64,000 nt of DNA from Blasia pusilla (taxonomy: Eukaryota > Marchantiophyta > Marchantiopsida > Blasiales): assembly GCA_050084515.1 (NCBI GenBank), contig CM114271.1:30690001-30754000 (forward strand), given 5' to 3'. The position numbers and the translations under genes are program-made. Shown in pieces: positions 1 to 12,770 of this stretch (position 1 is its first letter; each line of letters starts with the position of its first letter). The notes under the pieces were generated by a model. It saw only the letters and a program-made list of their open reading frames with translations. It searched no databases and was not told the DNA's origin.

Positions 1-1361
1 ACCGTGTTCTTCAACGTGCTAAGAGGTATCGATTGGAGGGAACACATATTCTCCGTGTGTGGGAGGATGGTAGAGTACGAGTAGTGCCACATTTGGCTTA
101 GAGAGAGCGCATTGTGGGACATGCCCATGAGGAGTTGGGACATTTTGGGGTAAAGCGTATGTTTAGCTTACTCCTTGGTCAGTATTGGTGGCGTGGCATG
201 TATACTCAGGTACAGCAGTTGGTGTCATATTGTATGGTTTGTGACTGGGTGAGGGCATCATTCAATGCCCCTACACCATAGTTACACCCCTTGCCTATCA
301 TGGGGTTGGGTTACTATTGGAGTGTGGACTTTGCGGAACCTTTACCGTTGACTGTACGACATCATCAATATGTGTTGGTGATGGTGGAGCACTTCTCCAA
401 GTGGATTGAGTTGGTGACATTACTTGACAAGGCAAGTGAGGGAAAGGCATATGCGTTTCTTGATAGAGTGCTTAGTCATTTTTGTGCACTAGCTGAAGTG
501 CTGACCGACCAGGGTACAGAGTTTCAGGGTGAGTTTCAGGTCTTGTGTGACAAGGCGTTGATTGATCATCGGACCACGTCTCGAGATCATCCAGAGGTGG
601 ATGGTTTGGCTGAGCGTGTGGTTTAGACGATGAAGAGGGCATTGCGCAAGTATGGCCTCTGAAGGGCATCTTGGCGATAGGATATTCAGTTGCCATGGTT
701 AGCCATGGGGTATAGGTTCAGTCGCCAAGCATCCTTGGCTTCCTTCTCACCTTATTTTCTGTTATACAGCCGAGATCCAGACTTGCCAGCATAAATTTGT
801 CAGGAGTCTAGTGAGGTGGTGAACCTTGATGACCCAAAGATGTGGATGAGAGTGTGTTCTCAGCGGGCAGAGCTCTTTCGGAGAGTTATGCCAATAGCCT
901 TTGAGAATCTTGCCATTGCTCAACACAGGGATACGTTGCGGTATGCAACCATTCGGGGTGGAGGTTATTGACCATCAATTTGTAGGTTCCATGTGGGGGA
1001 CTATGTCTATTTGCAGCAGATTGCACCGACAACGTTGGATGTGACGGCAGGCCGCACTATTTTACGAGTGCGCGAGGTGTTAGCTTCTGGAGTTGTCATG
1101 TTGGAGGGTCGTGATGGAGTTGTTTGGAAGGACCATGTGCATAATTGTGCGCCATGTTATCTTCCAAATGTGGATGGTACTGTTGACCCAAGCTTAGCCA
1201 TGATACGTGCTAGCTTGAGGTGCATGTTGTGTGGGTCTGCTGGTAACGCAGCCTGTATGTTGGTGTGTGATTGGTGTTCTAGGGATTGGCACATGATGTG
1301 TTTGACTCCACGTATGGATGTTGTTCCTACTGGAAGGTGGGTTTGTCCTCGATGTACTTAG
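1..1361 (+). pseudogene. Ty3/gypsy integrase fused to a PHD finger (decayed pol 3' end)
   Basis: One reading frame runs from the window edge to a stop at 1359-1361, broken only by several in-frame stops such as 624-626. It carries an HHCC zinc-binding region (about 105-256, His pair then YCMVC), the integrase core with the three acidic residues (SVDF near 325, LTDQGTEF near 505, VDGLAER near 600), and an integrase C-terminal part from about 990. The last 45 residues (1221-1355) form a C4HC3 zinc finger with Cys/Cys, Cys/Cys, His/Cys, Cys/Cys in PHD-type spacing (C-x2-C-x11-C-x2-C-x4-H-x2-C-x14-C-x2-C). Integrase inserts retrotransposon DNA; a PHD finger usually reads histone H3 tails. The 5' half of the element lies outside the window. 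The stops make this copy inactive. Confidence 0.85.
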
Positions 1362-1534
1362 AAGAGGTAGATGACTTGATCTTTGCATGATATGGATTAC
1401 AGATGTGCGACGAACGATGGGGCAATCTAGTACCCGGCCTTCTGATTCGTGCACCCACGAAGGTGTATAGCATGTAGTAGATGTATAGGGCTACTTGGGA
1501 GTTAGAGGGACCTAACCGCCAGTTATGGGGGCGA

Positions 1535-2116
1535 GTTGTGGTACAGTTGTGTTTGTGTATGCTCTCGTCTATGTTATGTATGTATGTGAGTATGGTATGT
1601 CAGCGATGTATGTTGTATGACGATGTGGATTCACACGACAACTGTCATGACCATACATATTATGTCGTAGAGTATAGTGTGCTAGTAGAGGCCATACCTT
1701 ATGTAGAGCGGTAGTGTTTAGGTAGAGATGCAGTTTCATACATAGGGTTGGGGGTTACTCACTTGAGGGTGACTTTTTCAGTAGGGCCCGCTCTTAGGTT
1801 AGAGGATATAGTGTGGAGTGCACTCAAAGAACAGTTAGTTCTTTGAGTTGAGCCTGTTGCGTTGGGAGTTAACCTTGATAGTGAGTAGAGCTCTTGGCTA
1901 TGGTGGTTTCCGCAAGCTTCGACCTGGATTCTCCCATCGTGGAGTGGGTTTGGCTCGATTGTATGTGATTCTATGCGTGTTTTATGACAGTATGTCTTTC
2001 AAAGATTTCAATTGTGGTACACTTATGTTTGTGTATGCTCTCGTCTATGTTATGTATGTATGTGAGTATGGTATGTTAGCGATGTATGTTGTATGACGAT
2101 GTGGATTTGCACAACA
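1535..2116 (+). repeat. Direct repeat pair in the 3' region of gypsy copy 1
   Basis: A block of about 106 bp at 1535-1640 recurs at 2011-2116 with only a few substitutions, offset by 476 bp. It starts near TTGTGGTACA and runs through GCTCTCGTCTATG to the GATGTGGATT segment. The interval lies downstream of the PHD finger stop and of a purine-rich GTTAGAGGGACC tract, so it is probably LTR sequence with an internal duplication or two stacked LTR fragments. No gene is visible in it. Confidence 0.65.
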
Positions 2117-2151
2117 AAGGCATTACTTTCTTCCTTAATTAAACATTGTTG

Positions 2152-2918
2152 TGCGCATACACATCGCTACACAATTCACATTGCTGGTCACATCTACACA
2201 CCACACAACGCCAATCTTCCCCAACATACGGGTAGATCCACACATAACCAAAAAAACTCACGCATATAAATTGGGACCCCACAACTAAAATCAAGAGTAG
2301 TAAAAATGGCTCACCCGGCCTAAAACTCTACTCGATCATGAATCTACATCAGCATACCGAACCACATCCACCCTCTACTATCAGGGAATCCGAACACTAA
2401 CACCCTAACTCCTACACAACCACACACGTCTATGCAAGAGAGGCGCTCCTAAGGCTCAACATGAGAAAGAGGGATTGAGAAAGCCATCTCTCTCATCCTT
2501 ATACCCTTGGAAAGAGCCAAAAAACTTTTCCCCCAAAAATAGCTCTCCCAACGGTAACGTGCATGCATAGGTTATCGGGTGACCGTTGACTCGGTCAGCA
2601 GGTCACTTGATGGACTAAGACCAAAATAGGGAAATTGCCTAAACGACGTTCTCAACACAACAAACGTGTCTCCAACCTCATGCGACATCTTGGGACAAAG
2701 TTACACCCAAACAGTCCGCTAACTCACTATGCCGTCGACGCGATAAAACTCTACCAACGATAAAATAAGATATGACAGTTGTCATGCGCATACACATTGC
2801 TACACAACCCACATCGTTGGTCATATCTACATACCACAGAACATTGATCTTCCCCAACATACGGGTAGATCCACACATAACCAAACAAACTCACGCATAT
2901 ACACTGGGACCTCACAAC
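2152..2918 (-). repeat. LTR-like sequence of the PHD-gypsy family
   Basis: Two direct copies of a roughly 130-bp block (2152-2285 and 2786-2918, both containing CCAACATACGGGTAGATCCA) bracket about 500 bp whose relatives lie at 13,860-14,460 and 23,255-23,395. The repeat spacing suggests an LTR of roughly 630 bp, read on the - strand. On that strand the sequence just before it is purine-rich (GGGGGGCGG), as expected of a polypurine tract. The same block also occurs next to the gypsy copies near 12,549 and, on the opposite strand, near 12,170-12,270. Confidence 0.6.
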
Positions 2919-3649
2919 CGCCCCCCTAGCTGGCAGTTGGGTCCCTCTAACTCCAGATAGCATACACATATGTACCCGACAAGATCTCCTATCCTTCACA
3001 CATCTAGCACCATCGGTGCAATCATCCCCGCAACACTGCCACACTGCAGCAATCTGTAGTGTTGATCCCTCCGAAGAGATCTAAAACTCTCATACCCTGC
3101 TCCAACATTGGCACGGCTCCATACCTGCCTCACGAGCTCATCTGCACTCCACGCATCTCAACGCTCGTCCCCAACAACGATAAAGAAACTGTGCACCATG
3201 GGAAGAGACACCCATCCTGGTATGTCTCTCCATGAGACTATCCGCTACAGGAATGTCCTCTGCATGTGTGCTCCTCTCCCCAAACCCTCCTGATCAACGA
3301 ACACCACCTGCAAATGCTGCCAACATGGTCACCGTATCCTCACGTAGTCGACCACCACTACTCCTTGCAAACAACATCGGTAGATGCCTCACCCTTCCAT
3401 CACCTGATCGCCACCCTGGCCGACAAGAAACTGTCTCCTCCCAAAAGTCCAGAATGAAACCTAGAGGGTACAACACTGTACTCCCTACCAACATATCATA
3501 CGACTCTGCCGGTGTCGTAATCGCCTAAGTTCACACCATCGCACCATCCGACTCATGCTCTGGCTAGAGTCTAACTACCAACTCTTGTCGAGTCATGAAT
3601 TGCGTGGGTGATATGCCCCTAATAGAGGTCTGTATCTGAAAGGGACAAC

Positions 3650-5780
3650 TCTCGATGTCGCCTTTCCGTAATCCCAATACCAAACACGCCGCCTTCCCTA
3701 ACATCAAGGGCTGCGCTCCCGAATCAAGTAGGGCGCGCTACTGGTGGTACACCGTACTTGTGGGACTAACCGAGCAAAACACTCCTCCTCGATTATCCAA
3801 CAATATCGCACCTGGTGTGATCATGGCTTGCTCTATCACTCGCCTAGTTGGCATATCTACCAACTTCGCCACCGCCGTATGTCATGACTCAGGGGGGGAC
3901 GTCTTGAGCTCGTGCTCCAAGGGCAAGTCCACCACCTCCTCAACTACCTCTAAACGAGAGGTAGTCACCTCTCCACACTCAAACAACGTGGCGGCCAGCC
4001 GAAACACCTCCGCTAGTCCAACTCCCAATGTCGCCAACTCCATGGTGGAAAACAACGGAGCGTGGCTCACCCTAGTGGCCACCTCCAACAATGTGGTCAA
4101 CACTGGCTCCTCTCGAGTTGGCATAGGAGTCGTCTCTCCAACTCCTCGTGACGTCAATGCACCTATCCTACCCGTGGACACTACGGGTTGTCAAGGCACC
4201 ATCGACGGTGTATCTAGTGCCTCCAAAAATGTAAACAATTGGGGAACCCTGGCCTCCCGCCCATCGGTCCCCTCCTGTGGGTCAATCTCAACACCACCTC
4301 TCCATGGCTTGGTTACTCTCACAGCACCCCAAGTCACCACCGTAGCAGCCTCAACCTGAGCCACACTCCATATAAATTGCACTCTCGTAGAATCCTCACC
4401 AGCATCGTGGTATGATGGGAAGGTTGGTGCCACACTAGCTACTCTCAACTGTGGGCCTGCTTGAAGCTGCATCATTGTCATGGCAGCAATCCTCTCCTCC
4501 AACTGATCAATGCGCTTAAGGAGCGCTGCATTGGGTGCACGTCCTCCATCTTCCGTGATTGGTGATGGCACTCTACCACCACAATCATCTTTCATTCAAT
4601 CTCCACTAACTCTCTTGCCCTCAAGTCCTCTGCCTACCTCAGGACGTACCTCCCGGCAAAGATCATAACACCTATCCCTAATGTGACCATAACGGTGATA
4701 ATGATCACACTGTAATTGTGGTGGGGCCATCCTCTATGGCTCTTGAGCAATTGGAGGCGCTTGTGGTCCTCTCCCATGGTGTGGGCAGTCCCTCTGTCTA
4801 TGCGACCCAACACACGTCCAACAAGCCAACCCTGGACCATGCTGGGAAACATATGTCGGTACGGGTCATTGCCTTATCAGCTCACGACAGCCGTCCTCCA
4901 CTCTGGGCCCACCGGCCCGCTCCCATGGTACTGGTGCATGATGGGGTACATGTGGATCTACTCCTACTTGTTGACCTGTCGTATCCCACGAAAATCCCGT
5001 GGTCACCACTTGCTCCTCACTCATGTTGAGTTATATTCGCTCAGACAACTCCAAGACCACCTTTCAATGTGGGCTTTGCCGTGTGAAGCAAAATCGCATC
5101 TCGAACTCTCTTCCGTAGCTCCTCATCCAGCACCCCGTACCAATACTACACTAATTGCGCCTCATTCACCCCATATGTGGCAACAATCAACCGTTGCATG
5201 TGCACGAACGCCTCCCTCATACTCTCACCTGATCCCCGCTAAAAATCTTGTAGACTCTTCAGCTTGTCGGTCCGCATGCCATGGTAGGTCCTCCGCAACA
5301 GTCGAAAGAATTCCACTGGAGGACTGAAACTTGATGGTCCTCTTCTATGAGAGGTCTCTGCCACCTCACCCCTCTCACTGCCATCCTCTCCATATAGTCC
5401 CCGCACTAATGGTGTAGGCCTCTCCGCCCTCACTATCCCATCATACGCCTTGCGGCCACTTGTGGACACATACCCTGGAGCCCAATACACCCTCCAAGGA
5501 TTGATCTCTATAGAGTATAAAGATCGAAACTCCATGTAATCATCCATCGGCACACACTCCAAGTGTTGGAACAACCCCTTCTATGCCATAAAAGGGTTGA
5601 ACTGTGTAGGGGTCCGTATCTCCTGGAAGTCGTACCATGTGTCAAACTCATGGATGAAGTCATCTAAATCTATGGTGCCTACTACACCCGAGAAACAACG
5701 CATGCCCCGATGGCCCATGTCGTCCATCTCTCCCTGTGTATCACTGTCCCCATCCGCAATCTCGTCACCAGATCCATTGT
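3650..5780 (-). pseudogene. Ty3/gypsy gag remnant, PHD-gypsy family
   Basis: Read on the - strand, 5,780 to about 3,650 gives long frames with few stops that look like a plant gypsy gag: an N-terminal capsid-like region (5,574-5,239, ending with FRLLRRTYHGMRTDKL), a continuing helical part (about 5,230-5,050, REAFVHMQRLIVATYGV), then a zinc knuckle near 4,650-4,690 and a spacer (4,595-3,882). The knuckle reads CDHYHRYGHIRDRC, so the second Cys of the usual CCHC array is Tyr, a one-base change. The 5' end is cut by the CACTA element at 5,781. No protease or reverse transcriptase follows before the LTR-like block at 2.9 kb, so pol is deleted. Confidence 0.65.
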
Positions 5781-6950
5781 CACTAGAAGAAAATGGTGGT
5801 TTTTACGACTAGTAGTTGAATGACTAAGGTTCTTCATGACTCAAACATATGACTAGAATGTCTGGTAGTCAAATGGAAGTCATACCATACAATATAAGTT
5901 ATTGAGAATTCCTAGGATATGGCATAGTCATATATGAAATAACTTAGTCATTTTTTGGTCTTGTTTATAGTCATACTAAAAATTTATATGACTCACTTGT
6001 GTAAGAATAAAAAATGACTCAACATATCAAGTCATAAACCAAGTAGAAATAAGGTACACACTTAGGTGAAAAAAAACCGATCGGGCTTCTACATTTTCAT
6101 TAACCTAGTTAAGTGCTTGCTTATGTGGCAGATGGCATGGCGTGCTCATGATGCGTGAGAAAAGAAGTATCCACCGATTGGGGGGGAAAAGATGTGCGAG
6201 GGAGTGTGAGCGAGGGAACCTGATACGAGGGTAGGGTGAGCTAGGCGAAATCGCCGAGGTTAAGGCGATCAATCTAGGGCGCGAGAGAAGGCGAAGGTGA
6301 GGAGAGCAGGTCGTAGGCGAAGGTGTAGAGAGCACGCTGGTTGAAGGCAAAGGTGAAGAGAGCATGTTGGGCAGAGGCAAAGGTGATAGAGGTGGAGCTA
6401 GAAGTCGCGCATCAAGAAATTGAACTTTGCATTGCAACCGGAGGTGAAGCTGCGAAGGCGCGAGAGGTGACAGAGCTGGATTGTGGTAAGGTCGCCTCCT
6501 AATTGCCTCTCTTCCACGCACCACTGTACTTGGATAGACGTGAGTCCTCGACATGCAACGCCTACCTTCGTCTGCTACGATTTGGTAACACCCCGCATGG
6601 ATCGCCCTGCCAAATCTGAGCGCGACGTCAATTGCCTTTGATTCAAAGAATGAAAGACATATACTTAAACTTGAATGACGGATTGCTCATCTATAAATCA
6701 GACATTCAAAGCCTAGATGCTAGGTTCCCACCTTGCGTCGGCTACAACAGGATATCAAATCATGCACAACCCTGATGTGGATGCCCATTCAAAGTTTGTT
6801 GTGGAATTGAGAAAGTCCCCGCCCTTTCACGGTACATGACTGCAAGTCTAGACTTTGTATCAAATCATGTAAAGATGAATCCCTAGTTCCTATGCTAGTT
6901 CTGGCAGGTAACATATGCTCATAAGATCGATTTTTCACAGGCCTCAAAGC

Positions 6951-7149
<199 letters not shown>

Positions 7150-7915
7150 TCTTCACTTGTTATTTAGCAAGGTTAATTGGATGCCATGCACTAAATGTCA
7201 ACACTCTCTCCAGACATTGTGGAGGACATTGTCTACAGCAAGGCTATTGTGCACGATCAAGATGCATGAGTTTTTTGTGTCTCTGAAGTTAGTGGGCCTC
7301 ATATGTGTTACTTTTCCCTTATATGGTTGATGTGGCTGGGGGTGGGAATGATGGGAGGCTGGAGTCTATTGAATTTTTGGAACTAGCCATATCCTTTATG
7401 GAGTCGTTAAGACTTCTCGAGGTATGTATGGACAAAATCAATGGGTAAGTGGACCAACTCAAGGAGTGCAATTGACAGAGGGTACAGGTAATACCAAGCC
7501 ACATTTAGAGAAGTATCTTCCCTATATGGACAACTTCTTCCTCGTAGCTTCTGTAAGATAGTGTAACTTATAAGTGACTTTAACTCGATGTGGAAGTCTG
7601 TTTGTAGGCATATAGATTTGCAAAGTGGGATGGATGCTTGACTTAATTATGTTATGTGTGTAGCAAACATTACAACTCTAGGCTTGCAAAGGGAAAGCAT
7701 AGGGACATCATACACACCAAACTCAGTGTCACAAAGCAGTGTGCATGAGGAGGGGATGAAAGTTGGAAAAGTGGAAGTAAATAGCTCATGGTGGATCACC
7801 ATAACTTCCAGAGGAAAGAATAGGTAGCATGCAGATTTCACAGCAGAGATATTGCGATTGCTTGACATTTCCATTGTGAAATTTTTCAGATCAACACTCT
7901 AGTGATTGGAATTCA

Positions 7916-8242
7916 ATGTTGAGGGATATTTCTACTAGATGGGAGTATGTTGGAAACCATGGAAATAGAGTTGATGTTCCATGTTTGGAGGAATATGCAC
8001 AACCAATAATGAAGACAAAGAGCTTTGGATTACGTCACACATGGAAAGAAGCTAGAGGAGGCAAGAAAGTGGTCCGACTACCTCACGTAGAGCCCAACCA
8101 ATGGGGGAGATTACTAGCCCACTTCATGAGCAAGAGTGCAAAGACAGAGAGTGAGCAGATGTCGAAGGCATGGGCAGCAGTGGCCAATCCAAACCCCGCA
8201 AGAAGAAAAGGGAATGCACCAATCGTAAAGCAGCTCGTATGA
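7916..8242 (+). pseudogene. Plant transposase-like fragment (Ptta/En-Spm type)
   Basis: A 108-codon open frame ends at 8,242. Its middle (LPHVEPNQWGRLLAHF followed by a Lys/Ser-rich segment and an Asn/Ala-rich SKAWAAVANPNPARR) resembles the C-terminal part of the Ptta/En-Spm plant transposase family, where a Trp-containing helix is followed by a basic, Asn-rich segment. Its place inside a CACTA element supports this. The catalytic core is not recognisable. Assignment is by motif resemblance only; a search with the Ptta profile would settle it. Confidence 0.45.
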
Positions 8243-8678
8243 AGGAGCCATCTTTTTTTTTTTTATTCATCATTTTTTTGGCTTGGGCCAGTATTTCATA
8301 GATTGAACTTGCTTGATGGCTCATGTGTTGGAGAGAAAACTTACAAAAGAGAAGGGGCAAACCCCTACTAAGGCACAAGTGCATGAAAGAACCAAAGAAG
8401 TCATGGTACAACTACAATGTCCAAGAAGGTATTTGCATTTGATTTCTATAGAGTTGATATATATCAATCTAGTGTATTCCTAATATATGCTTGTTAATAT
8501 GGATTGAGTTGTGAATACTGTGTTTCACGCTAATAGAGATCTTTGCATGATTAAAGTCCATGGAGGAGTTGTTTCTTGAATCTATGACTTACATAATTGA
8601 TCATATGGATGCATTCTCTAGCTGCTTGGATGTGGTAGAGGCAAGCATATAGATTGCTTTTCCAATCAAGAAGAAAAC

Positions 8679-9440
8679 TTGACAAAGTTGATGGAATTCA
8701 TTTCCACAAGCTTGAGAAGGGACCACAAGGATATAAGGGGTTCCAAGGAGAGATCTCTAAATCCAAGAGTTTTATTATCTCCTCATGGAGTTAGTGAGCC
8801 AAACCCTACTCCTATTCTTGCACCATTAACTATGCCATTAAGTGTATCCTCTTCTCAATCAATCACTAGACAATCTTCAAATCCAGAGAGTGCACTTTCT
8901 CTGAAGCTAGTCACTATTATGCCCTCGCCTTAATTCTTCCACATGTTGCCAAGGGTGTTCATATAGTAAGTGGACTAGATACAATTGCAGGCATTGCACC
9001 AATTGGTCCAAAGAGAAAGGGAGCAACAAAAGAGGTTAATGTTATTGTCACTGCAAGTGAACCAACTTGTTCAAGTATGTGAGTTGAGAGTGTTGTTGTG
9101 CACAGTACTTTTAATTGAATGAAGGATCATGATCTATTTCAAAGGGTGGTTAATAATTTTTAATTGTGATTATAGAGAGCACAAATGAACCCTGACCATT
9201 CTATGCAAACACTAGGGTAGGATATTTTGGAGATTCAATTTGGAGGCCACAAAATTCTCAGAAGAGAATGGCAACAGTGTAGGAAAGGTGGGTAGTGGTG
9301 GACCCATAGAGCTGGATAAAATGGAACTTCTGCAAAATCCAATAGTAGTGAGAAAACCAACACTTAGGAAGAGGACCAAAGAATACCGTGTCCTACCAAG
9401 CCAAGGCTCAAATCAATGGTGCCTCCATTGCAGTATTTGA
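8679..9440 (+). other. Open-frame scraps inside the CACTA element
   Basis: Two short frames (8,679-8,933, Ser/Pro-rich; 9,240-9,440, with a Lys/Arg-rich PTLRKRTKEY segment) may be exon remnants of the second CACTA gene. I recognise no domain. From 9,440 to about 10,440 there is AT-rich sequence with no supportable gene. Confidence 0.25.
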
Positions 9441-11277
9441 TGTCATATGAGAATCCCTCAGTAGTTGTAGGTCATGGCAGATTGCATGATGCTTGTTAAA
9501 CTTTCCATGGATGTGAGATTCTAGATGGGCATTTTATTTTCCATTTGACAAAGGTTTGCATGAAAAGATGTGTTTTTCCATTTTCAAATATGGCTAACAA
9601 TCCACCGCAAATTTATGTTGGAGATGCCCCTCATAGTGTAGTGTTATGGCCATCCCATCTTGTTGTGACTTCTCATAAGTAGGAGAACCTTCCCTTTATG
9701 TTTAAGTTTTAAGTGTGAAAATTCATATGTACTTGTAAATCAAGTCTTTATTTTGAGTCATTCAGAGGGGGGCTTTGTAGTAGTGTCATTCAAAGGAGGG
9801 TTTTGAACTCAAATAGAGGAACCTTCCCTTTATGTTTCAGTTTTGAGTGTGGCAATTCAAATTTACTTGGGCCTTATTTTAATGTAAGTCTCTATTTTTC
9901 ATAGAAGCCATCATTCACTATTCACGAGGTATTCTTTTAATGTAAGTAGATAGTCCATTTGAGGGTGAATGTATACACTTGGTAGCTTTGGACATGTGGC
10001 CGCACTTGAATGTAAGAAGCATTTGTTACCTTTAGATTTCAATAGATAAGCACTTTTGACATGATTGTGAAAACTGACCATATACTATAACAGGTGTGGT
10101 TTGGTACAATGATAATGTGCTTGTATAATTTCACATGATACCGGTGGCATTAGGGTAGTTATAGCATAATGGCTTCCATGCCCTTTTTTGGATGTAAAAC
10201 AAGTAGTGATAAGAGGGTATGTAGCGAAAGGAAATCATGAAGTCCACTAGAGGATAGGAAGGAGTCATTCATATCTAGTGGTAGTCATGGATACACAATA
10301 GACTCTAAAATTCCAATATAATGTACATAATTCAATGAGCATTAAAGCAACCCTATCATACATAAATGACTAGCTATAGTTAATTATGTCGCTTGCATAT
10401 ATCTTTTGCATACTATCTTTAGTTATCTAATAGGATTTTAATATGACATGAACAAGTTGTTTTAATGACTCAAAGTCATTCTTTATTACTCAAAGTAGTC
10501 ATTATTATTTGAGTTATGACGTGTAAAATGACTCTTCGAAGTCACTCTTTATGACTAGAAGAGCCATAATGAATGACTTCTCTTGTCATTTTTGATGAAT
10601 TGTTAAGTGAATTTTTTTACGACTTCACCTAATCTTTAACAACGACTAGGTGAAGTCGTATTTAGCGACTATGTTGAGTAACAAAAATGAGACTCAAATA
10701 TGACTACACTTAGTTTTAGTAACAACATATACGACTAGGAATATTTATTATTATTATAGTCTAGTTAAGTAGTTACATAGTCCCATGCCTTTTATCAGGG
10801 AGGACTAGGCATGATTTGGGATGAGGAGACCCAATCATTAGAGAAGCCTACTGCTGATGAGCGTGAGAGAGCCATAGGGTTTGCTACGGGTTACTACGAC
10901 GGTACTAGATGTGATGGAGGCATCACGGAGAGAGGTGTTGGGGCAGGTGATGGACCTTAAGTGTCTCACATGGATAGTCAGTCTATATATGGCTTAGCAA
11001 AGTGATATGCGAGTGTCATCCATGCCGTCACGTCCACGAGTTAGGGCACTGCCTATAGGGTCTGTACATGCATTGGCTAGGGTCTATAGAGGAGAGATAG
11101 GCACCCATGGACTTCCTGGCACGTCATTCGAGCAGAGAGTGTGGTGGCGGCCAAAGTAACACATGTTCATTCTTTAGATATGGAGCATGAAGTGGTAGGT
11201 TAGAGTAGGATGATTGTAGCAGAGGTGGCTAGGGTTGCTACATAGCAACCAAAGTTGGAGGTTGCGTCCTCTTTGAG

Positions 11278-12039
11278 GCGGATGGGTTGGCGGAGAGAGT
11301 AGTACATACAGTGAAGAGAGGGTTATGCAAGTATGGCTTGCAGCGAGGACATTTGAGGAAGTGGGACCTATAGTTGCCATGGTTGGCTGTGGGATATTGC
11401 TTCAGTCGGCAAGCATCCCATGTGTCATTTTCACCATATTTTTTGTTCTATGGGAGAGAGCCAAATTTACCTATAGCTATTCAATATGACATGGCGGAGG
11501 TCTCAGATCTTGATGACATAGATTTTTGGGTACAACCATGTTCTAAGAGGGCGGAGATTTTTAGTAGAGTTATGCCCACAACATTTGAGAACTTAGCTAT
11601 TTCCTTGCATAGGGATACATTGAGGTATGTGAGCATTCATTGAGGAGGTTATTGTTCAGGGATTAGGAGGTTTCATCCTAGAGATTATGTGTATTTACAG
11701 TAGGCGGCACCCACAACATTAGGTGTCATCACATGGCGCACAATTTTGCGTATTTATGAGGTGATACCGACCGGAGTCCTCATATTGGAGGGATGAGATG
11801 GTGTGGTTTGGAGGGATCATGTGGAAAATTTTGCGCCATGCTATCTCCGGAATGTGGATGGGATAGTGGATGCGAGCTTGGCAGTGATACCTGCAATCTT
11901 GAGGTGTATGTTCTGTGGATCTACGATAGGTGCTGCCACCATGTTGGTGTGTGATGGTTGTTATTGAGGGTGGCATATGTCGTGTCTAACACCCCCTCTA
12001 GATGCACTTCCCACAAGATAATGGTTATGTCCTAGATGT
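11278..12039 (+). pseudogene. Gypsy integrase C-terminus plus PHD finger, copy 2
   Basis: The frame begins at the integrase ADGLAERVV segment and continues through the SFSPYFLFYGREP region to a PHD-type finger at 11,905-12,039 (RCMFCG, TMLVCDGC, WHMSC, WLCPRC). All eight metal ligands survive. Stops are scattered in frame, as in the copy at the window start. Integrase and finger are again in one frame, which argues that the fusion is a family property and not an accident. After the finger, 12,040-12,290 holds a purine-rich tract and LTR-like sequence. 10,800-11,277 looks like decayed gypsy sequence in which I could not follow a frame. Confidence 0.8.
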
Positions 12040-12548
12040 GTAAGGGGTAGTAGATCATGTCAGGTAGATATGATGTGTGCTATTTAGAGTTAGGGGGACC
12101 CAATTGCTAGCTAGGGGGACGGTTTTGTATTCTTGGTGTACATGCATAAGTTCATGTTTTTTATGTGTGTGGATCTACCGGCCCATATGTTGGGAAGCTC
12201 GGTGTTGAGTGGCGTGGATCTGACCAATGATGAGTATTGTATACTAGTATAGAGATGTGTATGCGCATGACACACATCTAATATGTTACTATTAGATCCA
12301 AATGTATATAAATTTCAAGAAATTTTGGATTTCATCAAATTTGATCTTTCTATAGAGAAAGCTACTTTGTGATTTCTTAGTGTTGTCTACTTTGGTGCCA
12401 AAAAATAGAAATCTATGAAATTTTAACAGAAGATAAATTTTCCAAAATTAAATAATGTTGGAACAACTTGAAAAACTATCAGAGACCTTGTAATTTTTTC
12501 CTAAATAAACATTTCCATTACTCAAAAATTTTCCATCCATAATATCAT

Positions 12549-12730
12549 GCGCATACACATAGCTACATAATCCACATTGTTGGTCACATCCATACCAGAC
12601 AACACCGATCTTCCCAACAAACGGGTAGATCCACACACATACAAAATTGAACATATGCATATACATCAAGATTGGACAACTACCCCCTAGATGGCAATTG
12701 GGTCTCCCTAGCTCCAGATAGCACATTTAC
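12549..12730 (-). repeat. LTR-start block of gypsy copy 3
   Basis: GCGCATACACATAGCTACAT and the following ACGGGTAGATCCACACA match the blocks at 2,152 and 2,786 in the same orientation. It lies just past the PHD finger of copy 3 on the - strand, as an LTR should. Confidence 0.55.
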
Positions 12731-12770
12731 ATGACCCACTATCCTATACACATCTAGGATATAATCATCG

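Noticed and set aside
3655-4359. 234-codon frame on the + strand
   Set aside because: It overlaps the gag-like frame on the - strand, which carries the recognisable zinc knuckle and is continuous with the rest of gag; this frame has no motif.
5781-5805. Exact right-hand CACTA terminus and 3-bp duplication
   Set aside because: I looked for CTTCTAGTG near 10,740-10,800 and found only a degenerate TATAGTC, so I do not claim a target duplication.
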